A program made the translations under genes and the position numbers. Below are positions 17,175 to 26,391 of a stretch of DNA of 46,066 bases, piece after piece. The DNA lies in assembly GCA_031254805.1 (NCBI GenBank), contig JAIRTP010000025.1, positions 1 to 46,066 of the forward strand, written 5' to 3'. The notes under the pieces are model-generated. The model had not been told where the DNA came from. It ran no database searches and saw only the letters and a list, made by a program, of their open reading frames with translations. Position 1 is the stretch's first letter. Each line of letters begins with the position of its first letter. Source of the DNA: Bacteroidales bacterium. Its GTDB lineage: Bacteria; Bacteroidota; Bacteroidia; Bacteroidales; WRLA01.

Positions 17175-20100
17175 ATGAAAATAGATATAATTATGAAAAG
17201 AGTATTACAACTATTTTTGGTAATGTTTTGCATGACAGGTTATATTGCTTCTGTTTATGCAGAAAGAGTACCTGAGCGATATTTGCAAAAAGATGCAAAA
17301 CAGGAAATAAAGAACGTTACTGCGGCGTGTTTTCCAGGAGCTGGTTTTGAGATGTTGGAGGTGAACAACGTCAGGTCTCGTATTAATACGAGCGGGGATA
17401 TGTGGCAAAACTTTGCAGTCGGGTTAGCCCAATATTTTATTCCGGCAAATACGACAAAAACTTCTTTATTTGCCGGAGCCTTATGGATCGGAGGTATGGA
17501 CGTTAATGGGCAGCTAAAATTGGCGGCTCAACGCTTTCGTCAAGACGGAATAGATTATTGGCCGGGACCGTTGGACATCAATATGGCTTCGATCACAGAA
17601 GACGTGTGTGCAGAATGGGATAGAATGTTCCGTATTTCTAAAGCGGAAGTTCAGGAGTTTATTTCTTATACTAATTCGGATAATAAAGACGAAGATTTCC
17701 CAGATTACGTAAGACCGCAAGCCATAGATGAATGGCCTGCACATGGAAAGCCGGAGTTAGGACAAGCTCTCTATTTAGCTCCATTTTTTGACGTGGATGG
17801 CAACAGCATATATGATCCGGAAGCCGGAGATTATCCCTATTACGACTTTGATAACGTATTGTGTCCTTTAAATTATGTCGACTCAATTGGATGGCATCCG
17901 GCTCCTACAATGGGAACATTAAATGGCACCGAACAAGGAGGATTACTTTCCGACCAAGTTTTAAAAGGCGATGAGACTTTATGGTGGGTATTTAATGATA
18001 AAGGAGCTCCGCATACAGAAAGTAAAGGGCAAGCAATTGGTCTTGAAATTAGAGCGCAATCTTTTGCGTTTGCTACAAATGATGAAATCAATAATATGAC
18101 TTTTTTTAGTTATGAGATCATCAACCGTTCTACTTTCATTTTGACTGAAACTTATTTTGCGCCGTGGACTGATCCTGATTTGGGATATGCTCGGGACGAC
18201 TATATCGGTTGCGATGTAGAAAGGGGAATGGGATATTGCTACAATGGAACAAATGTTGATGGTACGGGACAACCTGAAGCGTATGGAGAAAATCCTCCGG
18301 CTGTTGGAATCGACTTTTTCCAAGGACCTTATTTGGATCCCAATAATTTTGATAATCCTGCTTACAAAACGGCCTCCTTAAAAGGACCTTCATTTTACTA
18401 TACGGGCAACTTGTGCGAAATTGTCACAAGTCATGATCAACTTATTTCCGTGCCTTGGAAAACGCCGGAAGGAACTGACACTTCTGCGATCACACTGGTA
18501 AAGGCGGAAGCTATTAATGGCGTCAATTTTGGAAATGGGATTGTAGATGACGAACGTTATGGTATGAGACGTTTTGTATATTATAACAATACTAGAGATC
18601 CTGTTAACGGAGAACCTGATAAGGCTACCGACTATTATAACTATTTGAGAGGTATTTGGAGAAATAATCAACGCATGACGTATGGAGGAAATGGAACATC
18701 AGGAGCAATTGTTGCAGATTTCATGTTCCCAGGAACTACGGACGGATGTAGATGGGGCGTGCATGGGGATCCTGTTGGAGCTAATGAATGGTCGGAAAAA
18801 TCGGAAAATACCGATGTGGATGATAGACGGTTTATGCAATCTGCCGGCCCTTTTACATTACAACCGGGCGCTGTTAATTATATTACATTTGGAGTGCCAT
18901 GGGCGAGAGCAAGTTCGGGAGACGCTTGGGCTTCTGTTGTTAAATTGCAAGAAGCAGATGATAAATGCCAAGCTCTGTTTGATAACTGTTTTAAAGTTCT
19001 TGACGGCCCGGATGCTCCTGATATGCATTTTGTTGAATTGGATAAAAAACTTATTATTCATCTAACGAATCCTATGAATCAATCCAATAACTATAATGAA
19101 GCCTATGAAGAGTTAGACAATACCATTATAGAAGGAGATCCTTATTTCAGATTTGAAGGGTATCAGATATTCCAACTTGCAAATTCGGAAGTAGGGGCTG
19201 AAGATTTGTTGGATGAAACAAAAGCGCGCTTAATTAGACAATGCGATATTGCAAATGGAGTAAATCGAATTGTAAATTGGGAAGATGATCCTGTTACGGG
19301 ATATAGTAAGCCTATTTTAAGAGCAAACGGCGAAAATAAAGGTATTGTTCATACATTTGAAATAACGGAAGATTTATTTGCTTTGGGTGATAATAAGAGC
19401 CTGATTAATAATAAAGCATATTATTATATGGCTATTGCTTACGCTTATAACAATTGGAAAGAGTTCGATTTTAATAATACGGGAGTCGGCGGACAAATGC
19501 GTCCATATTTAGCAGGTCGTAAAAAGTCAGGCGGGCAATCTTTATCGCCTATTAAAGCCATTCCTCATAAAACAATAAATGGGATCGTTCTGAATTCAAA
19601 ATATGGAGATATTCCTACGGTTACGCGTATTGAAGGGCAAGGAAACGGTGGTATTTGGTTAGACATTTCGGACTCTTTGAGAGAGGTTATTGGAAGTATG
19701 CCGCCGCTTGAACCGGGCGTACTCTTTGGAGCAGATCGGTATCCCATGGTAAAAGAGATGCAATATGAACGAAATGCGGGACCTATTAATGTAAAAGTAA
19801 TAGACCCCTTAAAAGTTAAGCCTCAAAATTACAAATTGGTCTTTCATAAAGGAACCGTCAATCCTCCTATTTCCGCTCCTCATGAAACATATAATCCAAT
19901 GCTTCATCATGGAGATTTTACTTATGCATATTATATAGATGAAGCGAAGTGGTATTTGCAAAAAGAAAATTCGGATTCACTCTTCTTCCCTGATGTGCCT
20001 TTAAACATCTCTAAATCAAGCGTTCTTGCTCAAGAGATATACAGGACGAATCATGAGCAATTATTTATAGACTTAGGAATTAGCGTTACGGTAACGCAGA

Positions 20101-21782
20101 CATTCCATCCCGGCGATTATTGGTTAAGAATGTCGGGAAATGGATATTTGGGATCCGATGCGATATTTGCCGATACGTCTAAAAAATGGCTTACAGGAGT
20201 TGCTGATATGGATATACCGGGTAATCCAATTAACTGGATTCGTTCAGGAACCTATTTTGATACAAGGGAATCGAATGGAAATATTAGGGATAATGACTAT
20301 AATATTAGCAGACGCGATCAGGACACGTCTCAGCGAGCGAAAGAAGCCAAAGCAATGGAAGCTTGGGATCCAATGCAGAATTATGAAAAAATATACGATG
20401 GAACTTGGGCGCCTTATACTTTATGTGCATCTGTATCATCAGTAGTATGGAATCCTCCATTGGGCGAAGAATCATTATATGGCCCCGCCGTATCAAGAAA
20501 ATCTAAACCAAATAATTTCATGACATCTGTTAATAGCGTTGATATAGTATTTACAAACGATAAATCTTTATGGACGCGTAGCGTTGTTGTTGAGACAGGA
20601 TTTTATAATGATCTGAATGAAGGGGCAAGAGAAATGTTCTTACCAAGAAAAGCTCCCTCAATAGATAAGCAGGGTATTCAATATGGGCAACCGGGATGTA
20701 ATGAAGAGGAAGCTTCGGTAGTTTCTACCGAAGGAATGGGTTGGTTTCCCGGTTACGCCGTTAATATTGAAACGGGAGAAAGATTAAATATCATTTATGG
20801 GGAGAATTCATATTTTGCAGCACATAATGGGCGCGATATGAAATTTAATCCTACTTCTACAATTCTTGATGTTGCTGGCAATTATTATTTTGGGGGGATG
20901 CATTACGTGTATATTATGGGACATAAAATATACTATGCAGAGGATGAAACCGAGAACCCTGAACCGGGACTTGATCCAGAAGATGCAAAAGCAGGTTTCC
21001 CAAGAGAATTGCCCGCTTACGATGCCGGCAGGAGATATATGGAAATATTTAGAGGTATAACAGCAAGTCCTACGCCAAATCTACCAGATTCTATTTATGG
21101 TAGAGATATGGTATTTGGATCTTGCCAATGGGTTGGGATTCCCATACCGACTTTAGATTTTCAAGATATTTGGAAACATTGGTATGAGGGAAGTAATAAC
21201 GCCAAATATATGGAAGGAACGGACTTTCTATTAAAAATAAGAGTTGCAAAACCTTATGCGCGATATGAATCCGAAATATTGACAAATCCGGCCAGAAAAT
21301 ATGGCTATAAGATACCTGTAGATCCACATTATGCATCGCAAATAGCGAATGATTATTGGCCGATGTTTGAATTCTCGACCAAAGGAATGGAACCGATCTA
21401 TTACGATCAAGTAAAATCAAAATCAGATTTGGAAGAGATTAGGGTAGTGCCGAATCCTTATTATGCATATTCTAACTATGAGAGTTCCTCAATTGACAAT
21501 AGAGTAAAAATATCTAATTTGCCGAGAAAATGTACAGTTTCTATTTATAACATCGGAGGAACTTTAGTCAGACAATTCTCGAAAGATACTCCCGAAAGTA
21601 CATTCTTGACAGGGGAAAATTCATTTGTAGATTGGGATCTGAAAAACTTTGCAGGTATTCCTATATCAGGCGGCGTTTATATCGTCCATGTGAAAGCATA
21701 TGATGACAATAATAAAGTTATTGGCGAAAAGGTGATAAAATGGTTTGGCGTGATCAGAACCGTTGACTTATTCACTTTCTAA
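17175..21782 (+). CDS. Giant secreted protein with FlgD/T9SS-CTD-like C-terminus
   Basis: The 1535-residue product has a signal peptide that reads best from the internal Met at 17193 (MKRVLQLFLVMFCMTGYIAS), so 17193 is an alternative start. The N-terminal region (NVRSRINTSGDMWQNFAVGL, TSLFAGALWIGGMDVNGQLK) is of a kind found in very large Bacteroidota envelope proteins. The last 117 residues (1419-1535: IRVVPNPYYAYSN, VSIYNIGGTLVRQFS, ISGGVYIVHVKA) resemble a T9SS/FlgD-type beta-sandwich. After it comes an extra tail, KWFGVIRTVDLFTF, instead of the usual basic KxxxxK end. It sits between the receptor-like barrel and the PorV-like gene. Function unknown; surface or translocon-associated assembly is inferred. 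Confidence 0.82.
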   Translation: MKIDIIMKRVLQLFLVMFCMTGYIASVYAERVPERYLQKDAKQEIKNVTAACFPGAGFEMLEVNNVRSRINTSGDMWQNFAVGLAQYFIPANTTKTSLFAGALWIGGMDVNGQLKLAAQRFRQDGIDYWPGPLDINMASITEDVCAEWDRMFRISKAEVQEFISYTNSDNKDEDFPDYVRPQAIDEWPAHGKPELGQALYLAPFFDVDGNSIYDPEAGDYPYYDFDNVLCPLNYVDSIGWHPAPTMGTLNGTEQGGLLSDQVLKGDETLWWVFNDKGAPHTESKGQAIGLEIRAQSFAFATNDEINNMTFFSYEIINRSTFILTETYFAPWTDPDLGYARDDYIGCDVERGMGYCYNGTNVDGTGQPEAYGENPPAVGIDFFQGPYLDPNNFDNPAYKTASLKGPSFYYTGNLCEIVTSHDQLISVPWKTPEGTDTSAITLVKAEAINGVNFGNGIVDDERYGMRRFVYYNNTRDPVNGEPDKATDYYNYLRGIWRNNQRMTYGGNGTSGAIVADFMFPGTTDGCRWGVHGDPVGANEWSEKSENTDVDDRRFMQSAGPFTLQPGAVNYITFGVPWARASSGDAWASVVKLQEADDKCQALFDNCFKVLDGPDAPDMHFVELDKKLIIHLTNPMNQSNNYNEAYEELDNTIIEGDPYFRFEGYQIFQLANSEVGAEDLLDETKARLIRQCDIANGVNRIVNWEDDPVTGYSKPILRANGENKGIVHTFEITEDLFALGDNKSLINNKAYYYMAIAYAYNNWKEFDFNNTGVGGQMRPYLAGRKKSGGQSLSPIKAIPHKTINGIVLNSKYGDIPTVTRIEGQGNGGIWLDISDSLREVIGSMPPLEPGVLFGADRYPMVKEMQYERNAGPINVKVIDPLKVKPQNYKLVFHKGTVNPPISAPHETYNPMLHHGDFTYAYYIDEAKWYLQKENSDSLFFPDVPLNISKSSVLAQEIYRTNHEQLFIDLGISVTVTQTFHPGDYWLRMSGNGYLGSDAIFADTSKKWLTGVADMDIPGNPINWIRSGTYFDTRESNGNIRDNDYNISRRDQDTSQRAKEAKAMEAWDPMQNYEKIYDGTWAPYTLCASVSSVVWNPPLGEESLYGPAVSRKSKPNNFMTSVNSVDIVFTNDKSLWTRSVVVETGFYNDLNEGAREMFLPRKAPSIDKQGIQYGQPGCNEEEASVVSTEGMGWFPGYAVNIETGERLNIIYGENSYFAAHNGRDMKFNPTSTILDVAGNYYFGGMHYVYIMGHKIYYAEDETENPEPGLDPEDAKAGFPRELPAYDAGRRYMEIFRGITASPTPNLPDSIYGRDMVFGSCQWVGIPIPTLDFQDIWKHWYEGSNNAKYMEGTDFLLKIRVAKPYARYESEILTNPARKYGYKIPVDPHYASQIANDYWPMFEFSTKGMEPIYYDQVKSKSDLEEIRVVPNPYYAYSNYESSSIDNRVKISNLPRKCTVSIYNIGGTLVRQFSKDTPESTFLTGENSFVDWDLKNFAGIPISGGVYIVHVKAYDDNNKVIGEKVIKWFGVIRTVDLFTF

Positions 21783-21826
21783 GATGTAAGATTATGGTAA
21801 ATTTGAATAACATTAAAGTGAAAAGT

Positions 21827-22912
21827 ATGAAAAATATTTATAGACATATAGCAACGATAACATTGGTCATGGCATTTGCTATGCTTTCAATCACGTCGTT
21901 ATTTGCCGGAAACAAAGACCGTTCCGGACAAAGTGGAGCTTCAGAACTATTGATAAATCCGTGGGCAAGGTCGTCCGGTTTGTCAAATACGGGTACGGCT
22001 AACGTATCGGGCTTGGACGCTACTTTTATCAATGTGGCGGGAATGGCTCATACGCAAGGCTCTCACGTAGCTTTTAATTATACCAATTATTTGAATGGAA
22101 CAGGCATCAATATGTTTTCCTTAGGAATAGCGCAACAATTAGGCTTGGGAAAAGTTTTAGGATTAAATATTCAAAACTTGAGCTATGGCGAGGAAAATAT
22201 CACTACGTATGAGCAACCTGAAGGCGGATTAGGTACTTTCAGCGCTAACAATATGATTATTAACTTGAGTTATGCTCAAGCTTTTTCAAATAGTATTTTT
22301 GGTGGTATTACCGTTAAAGTGATTAACGAGTCTATCTTTGACGTATCAGCCACCGGCGTAGCTCTTGATGCAGGTATCCAATATGTAACTGGAGAACAAG
22401 AACAAATCAAATTGGGAATCACTTTGAAAAATGTTGGAACAAACATGAAGTTTTCAGGAGATGGATTAACTTTGCGGATGCCTCCAAGTCAAGGCTCTGA
22501 GAATATAGTATCAGAGTTCTCAATGAATCAACGTTCGGAAGGATTTGAATTACCTACGACGCTTCAAATAGGAATCGCTTACGATTTTCTGTTTGATCAT
22601 AATAGCCGTCTGACGGTTATGGGCAACTTCCGTTCTATGGCGTTTGGTAAAGATAATATCGGTATTGGGCTTGAAGGTTCAATAATGGATTATTTAATTC
22701 TCCGCGCCGGTTATTCTTTTGAATCGGGTCAATTTTCAGATTATGATAATTTAAAGTATGAAAATTTGAATGTTGAAAAAGGATTTGCTTGCGGTTTGTC
22801 GTTGCAATACCCTTTCAAAAACAAAAAATCTTTTGTTTCTTTGGATTACTCATATAGAATGACCGAGATTTGGAAAGGAACGCACTGTATAGGAGCAATT
22901 ATTAACTTCTAG
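21827..22912 (+). CDS. PorV/PorQ-family outer-membrane protein
   Basis: The 361-residue product has a signal peptide from the ATG at 21827 (MKNIYRHIATITLVMAFAML; an upstream ATG at 21794 gives an unnaturally long start). The mature part begins SGASELLINPWARSSGLSNT, then GTANVSGLDATFINVAGMA, the signature of PorV-type FadL-fold barrels, and ends GAIINF with a terminal Phe. PorV is the shuttle that takes T9SS cargo from the SprA translocon. This copy differs in context from canonical porV, which usually adjoins porU, and may be a dedicated paralogue for the giant protein encoded just upstream. Last gene of the trio. Confidence 0.82.
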   Translation: MKNIYRHIATITLVMAFAMLSITSLFAGNKDRSGQSGASELLINPWARSSGLSNTGTANVSGLDATFINVAGMAHTQGSHVAFNYTNYLNGTGINMFSLGIAQQLGLGKVLGLNIQNLSYGEENITTYEQPEGGLGTFSANNMIINLSYAQAFSNSIFGGITVKVINESIFDVSATGVALDAGIQYVTGEQEQIKLGITLKNVGTNMKFSGDGLTLRMPPSQGSENIVSEFSMNQRSEGFELPTTLQIGIAYDFLFDHNSRLTVMGNFRSMAFGKDNIGIGLEGSIMDYLILRAGYSFESGQFSDYDNLKYENLNVEKGFACGLSLQYPFKNKKSFVSLDYSYRMTEIWKGTHCIGAIINF

Positions 22913-22927
22913 TATTTGAATATTTTA

Positions 22928-22935
22928 TATATTTG
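22928..22935 (+). promoter_or_regulatory. -7 promoter box of greA, upstream of a terminator-like hairpin
   Basis: TATATTTG followed by C fits TAnnTTTG and predicts a start near 22942. The terminator-like hairpin at 22948-22978 would then lie in the greA leader. Confidence 0.5.
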
Positions 22936-22947
22936 CGCCGAAAAAAA

Positions 22948-22978
22948 GGACCCATTTTATTATGGGTCTTGTTTTTTT
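22948..22978 (+). terminator. Hairpin with T-run between the PorV-like gene and greA
   Basis: GACCCAT (22949-22955) pairs with ATGGGTC (22962-22968), extended by a G-T and an A-T pair, with a 6-base loop and a run of seven T after it. It can end the trio transcript 36 bases after its last stop. Because the only visible greA promoter box is upstream of it, it can also act as a leader terminator for greA. Confidence 0.75.
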
Positions 22979-23004
22979 ATAAACATAAAAAGTAATTTAA
23001 AATC

Positions 23005-23478
23005 ATGGCAGAAGCTGTTTTTTATACGAAAGAAGGCTTAGAGAATTTGAAAAAAGAGCTTGATCAGTTGGTGAAAGTGGAGCGCCCCAAGATTTCTCAA
23101 CAAATCGCCGAAGCGCGCGATAAGGGAGATTTGTCTGAAAATGCAGAGTATGACGCTGCAAAAGAGGCACAAGGATTGTTGGAACTGAAAATATCAAAAT
23201 TGCAGGATTTGATCATTAATGCGCGTATTATCGACGAATCAAAAATGGATACCTCAAAAGTATTGTTGATGTCGCGCGTTACTATTGAAAATAATGCAAA
23301 TAAAAAGCAAATGACTTACCTGATCGTTCCTGAAAAAGAAGCAGACTTGAAATTGGGTAAGATTTCCGTTACTTCTCCCATAGCCAAAGGTTTGTTGGGT
23401 AGAACGGTGGGAGAACAAGTAGAGATTGAAATTCCGGCAGGAAAGGTGATTTTTAATATTGTTGAGATCAACAGGTAA
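23005..23478 (+). CDS. greA: Transcription elongation factor GreA
   Basis: The 157-residue protein has the N-terminal coiled-coil finger (KEGLENLKKELDQLVKVERP) with the acidic tip segment ARDKGDLSENAEYDAAKE, whose Asp and Glu stimulate transcript cleavage by backtracked RNA polymerase. The C-terminal FKBP-like domain is also present (TSPIAKGLLGRTVGEQVEIE, then IPAG). Length and motifs are standard. It is followed 11 bases later by the HIT gene, a pairing common in Bacteroidales. Confidence 0.96.
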   Translation: MAEAVFYTKEGLENLKKELDQLVKVERPKISQQIAEARDKGDLSENAEYDAAKEAQGLLELKISKLQDLIINARIIDESKMDTSKVLLMSRVTIENNANKKQMTYLIVPEKEADLKLGKISVTSPIAKGLLGRTVGEQVEIEIPAGKVIFNIVEINR

Positions 23479-23489
23479 AAACGATAATT

Positions 23490-23882
23490 ATGGCGACGAT
23501 TTTTTCAAGAATTATCAACGGCGAAATTCCCTCCTATAAAATAGCTGAGGATGAAAATTATTACGCTTTTTTAGATATTAATCCGCTTGTGGAAGGGCAT
23601 ACTTTGGTTGTTCCTAAGAAAGAGATTGATTATATTTTTGATATGGACGACGACGATTTGCCGGGAATGATTCTTTTTGCAAAAAAAGTGGCAAAAGGAA
23701 TTAAAAAAGCAATACCGTGCAAGCGCGTAGCTGTTATGATTTTAGGTCTTGAAGTACCTCATGCACATATTCATCTTATCCCTATTCAAAGCGAAGCAGA
23801 TGTGGATATTAGAAAAAAGAAGCAATTTACGCCTGAAAAAATGCAAGAGATAGCAGAAAAGATACGCAAAAAGGGGGCATAA
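23490..23882 (+). CDS. HIT-family nucleotide hydrolase
   Basis: The 130-residue cytosolic protein belongs to the HINT/Fhit-like histidine triad family, which hydrolyses nucleoside phosphoramidates or dinucleotides. The triad HAHIHLIP is at 91-98 with the nucleophile His among 91/93/95; the N-terminal FSRIINGEIPSYKIAEDENY and the NPLVEGHTLVVPKKE segment bind the nucleotide. The physiological substrate is unclear. It shares the greA transcript. Downstream, 23883-24049 lies between convergent genes; a weak GAAAAG/CTTTTTC hairpin with T-rich tail at about 23886-23915 may terminate it. Confidence 0.92.
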   Translation: MATIFSRIINGEIPSYKIAEDENYYAFLDINPLVEGHTLVVPKKEIDYIFDMDDDDLPGMILFAKKVAKGIKKAIPCKRVAVMILGLEVPHAHIHLIPIQSEADVDIRKKKQFTPEKMQEIAEKIRKKGA

Positions 23883-24049
23883 AATGAAAAGGGTTACTTT
23901 TTCTTCTTTATTTTTGTCGATTTTTTAATTTATTTTATTGCTACTCTGTTTATTTCCAATTTTTCAAGAGACGACTAAACAAATTTGGATATCTGCTAAA
24001 TGCCGGCATCAGTTATTGATTTGCTCTCAAAAGGTAGCGCCAATATTTT

Positions 24050-25150
24050 TCATTCTTTCAAAAAATCATAATATTTCGGTTGATGTTCTGGAAGTCGTGC
24101 CGGATAAAATACTTTAATCATATCGGCCAAAATAACTTCCGGTTGATATACGCCTATGCCAAAAAGGTCGGTATGTAGATTGTCGCAATAAAATATTTTT
24201 CGTTCTTTCCATGCTTTCAGGTCGGCATAATGCGAATTTTCGCGTTTTAATTCGTCATAATCTTTTGCATATGGAAGATATGCGCGCCAAAAATCGGCCG
24301 ATAATCCTTTATAATAAACCGCTTCAAAATCAAGAGGAATACTTGCCGCATCGTTATTTTGTTTCCAAAGATAATCGGCTCCCGCGTCTTGATAAAACCG
24401 CGCCATGTAGCTCTGTCCACCCGAAACATACCAAATACCGTTGGCTTCCGATCCGTCAAAAACGGTTGGACGGTAATGCTCCGTTGTCGCCAATTCGGCA
24501 AAGGCATGATAACGTTGAACAGAACGGTTAAAGAATTCTTTTGCCTGTTCGTCCTTATCATAAAGCGCTGCAATAAAAATAAGCCATTCGGCGCGTCCCA
24601 ACGGATGATTTTCCAAAAAATCACTGTTCACGATCACCGGAATACCAATGTTTTGCAACATGCCGATCGATTGCATATTATCAAACGAGAGCATCAAAAG
24701 TTGAGGTTGTAAAGTCAACAACAATTCGTAATTGATTGTTTGATTGACAGCAATATTTTTTATCAATCCGGCAGATAATCTCTCCCTAAAAAGCGAATCA
24801 TGAATATATTTTGCGTCGCACATACCGGTTATACTCTCCATTTCACCCAAAATAACAGCCGCCGCCCACTGCGATTGCGCCATACATGCCATACTATTCA
24901 CGGGAATCCGAATTACAATAGAATCCTTTTCGACTTTTGTCTTCCTATCTTTAAAAAGATAATACCGCTCTTTTTTTGTTTCAAGAACCTTATAATCTTG
25001 ATAATATAAAATACGAAATCCTGTAGCATATTGTGGATCGTAAATTTCAATTGGCTCATTTTGATTGCTTTTCTTGCCGTTATCCCCGCAGGAAGCCAGC
25101 ACAAAAAGCCATATTGCCGGTAAAAGCAGAATTCTATATAAACTTTTCAT
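24050..25150 (-). CDS. ABC-transporter substrate-binding lipoprotein (BtuF/FecB type)
   Basis: The 366-residue lipoprotein has a lipobox (FVLASC, Cys20). The rest fits the Peripla_BP_2 two-lobe fold for iron-siderophore or cobalamin uptake: SMACMAQSQWAAAVILGEME marks the first lobe, LLLTLQPQLLMLSFDNMQSI the conserved middle strand, and RPTVFDGSEANGIWYVSGGQ the second lobe. No permease or ATPase gene is in the operon, so the partner transporter must be elsewhere. It is the last gene of a four-gene minus-strand operon, nine bases behind the GroES-like gene. The ligand cannot be told from sequence. Confidence 0.82.
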   Translation of the reverse strand: MKSLYRILLLPAIWLFVLASCGDNGKKSNQNEPIEIYDPQYATGFRILYYQDYKVLETKKERYYLFKDRKTKVEKDSIVIRIPVNSMACMAQSQWAAAVILGEMESITGMCDAKYIHDSLFRERLSAGLIKNIAVNQTINYELLLTLQPQLLMLSFDNMQSIGMLQNIGIPVIVNSDFLENHPLGRAEWLIFIAALYDKDEQAKEFFNRSVQRYHAFAELATTEHYRPTVFDGSEANGIWYVSGGQSYMARFYQDAGADYLWKQNNDAASIPLDFEAVYYKGLSADFWRAYLPYAKDYDELKRENSHYADLKAWKERKIFYCDNLHTDLFGIGVYQPEVILADMIKVFYPARLPEHQPKYYDFLKE

Positions 25151-25159
25151 AATCTGATA

Positions 25160-25537
25160 TCAAACAAGTCCTTCGTCTCTTTCAACCAGCAAAATATTAT
25201 GTTGGCTGACGATATAATATTTTTCATCGCCGTAAATAATCTCAATTGCCGCTTCTCGCAAAAACAATGCTAAGTCTCCTGACTGCACTTGTAACGAAAG
25301 ATAACGCTGCTCTCTATCCAAACGTTTCCAAATCTCGTCGCTTTCTTCTCCGATATTAGGGATTGGATATCCTGGCCCCACTTTGACGATATATCCGCTT
25401 TGCACCTCTTCTTTCTCTTTATAACCTGCCGGTAAGAAAAGCCCGCTTTTGGTCTTATTCTCCTCTTTCAACGGCTTTATTAAAACCCTATCGCCGATCA
25501 CCTGCAAATTTTCTATTTTAGCGATCTTCTTATTCAT
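25160..25537 (-). CDS. GroES-like (Cpn10 fold) protein
   Basis: The 125-residue product shows the Cpn10 pattern: LQVIGDRVLIKPLKEENKTK, a mobile-loop-like SGLFLPAGYKEKEEVQSG, YIVKVGPG, then the strand VQSGDLALFLREA and the C-terminal KYYIVSQHNILLVERDE. It is longer than true GroES (about 95 residues) by an insertion around IPNIGEESDEIWKRLDREQR and has no groEL next to it. It is therefore probably the Bacteroidota GroES-family paralogue and not the main co-chaperonin. Genes sit 12 and 9 bases away on either side. Confidence 0.82.
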   Translation of the reverse strand: MNKKIAKIENLQVIGDRVLIKPLKEENKTKSGLFLPAGYKEKEEVQSGYIVKVGPGYPIPNIGEESDEIWKRLDREQRYLSLQVQSGDLALFLREAAIEIIYGDEKYYIVSQHNILLVERDEGLV

Positions 25538-25549
25538 ATTTTCTGTCAG

Positions 25550-26380
25550 TTATTTTCCGGAAGCCTCAACTTTAATCCTGCCTACATGCGCTCCCGATTT
25601 CCCCATTTGCACAATGGTCGTCGGTTTTCCTTTCAAATTATATTTCACGTCCGCCTCTTCCAAAAAAGTATGCGTATGCCCGCCGATAATGATATCAATA
25701 TTTTTAGAATGCTCGACAATATCTAGATCATCAACAGCGAAATTGTCTTTATAGCCTAAATGGGAAAGACAAATAATAATATCGCATTTTTGTTTTTTTA
25801 ATTTTTTCGTCGCCTTTTTGGCAGCTTTTACAGGATCCTTATATATCATTCCCGTAAAATTTTCTTCCATCGCTAAATTTGTCAAATCGACGCAAAGTCC
25901 AAAAACGCCAACTCTAATTCCGTCTTTTTCAATTATCGTATAAGGCTTTACAAAATTTTTAAGCGGCGTATTTTTCATGTCGTAATTAGCCAGCACGATC
26001 TCAAACTTAGCCTCCGAAAGTCGTTGAGCAAGTACATTGACAGGAATATCAAATTGATGATTTCCTAAAGTCGCCGCATCATATCCCATTGCGTTCATCA
26101 TCTCAATTTCCGCTTTTCCATTGTAAAAATTAAAATAAGGCGTTCCCGTCCAAAAATCTCCGGCGTCAAAAAGAAAAAGTCCGGGATATTGAGCGCGTTC
26201 TTCTTCGACAAGCGCGGCGATACGTATCATTCCGCCCAAACCTTTATTTTTTCCGGATCCGATCGGTTCTATTTGACTATGAAGATCATTGGTGTGCAAT
26301 ATTAAAACTTCTTTCTGTCCGAAAAGACAAAAAGAGCAAAACATGAAAATCAAACTAAAAAATATATTTATGTTTCTCAT
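25550..26380 (-). CDS. 5'-nucleotidase/metallophosphatase catalytic domain
   Basis: The 276-residue secreted protein carries the complete N-terminal metallophosphatase domain of the UshA/5'-nucleotidase family. Metal-binding motifs are visible: LHTNDLHSQ, FDAGDFWTG, TLGNHQFD, LSHLGYK and GGHTHTFLE. A signal peptide precedes it (IFFSLIFMFCSFCLFG). The C-terminal substrate-binding domain is absent and is encoded by the separate gene just upstream, 11 bases away. I use the ATG at 26380 because the longer form starts at TTG. The pair likely acts in the periplasm or at the surface to release nucleosides or phosphate from nucleotides. Confidence 0.9.
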   Translation of the reverse strand: MRNINIFFSLIFMFCSFCLFGQKEVLILHTNDLHSQIEPIGSGKNKGLGGMIRIAALVEEERAQYPGLFLFDAGDFWTGTPYFNFYNGKAEIEMMNAMGYDAATLGNHQFDIPVNVLAQRLSEAKFEIVLANYDMKNTPLKNFVKPYTIIEKDGIRVGVFGLCVDLTNLAMEENFTGMIYKDPVKAAKKATKKLKKQKCDIIICLSHLGYKDNFAVDDLDIVEHSKNIDIIIGGHTHTFLEEADVKYNLKGKPTTIVQMGKSGAHVGRIKVEASGK

Positions 26381-26391
26381 AATCAACAATT

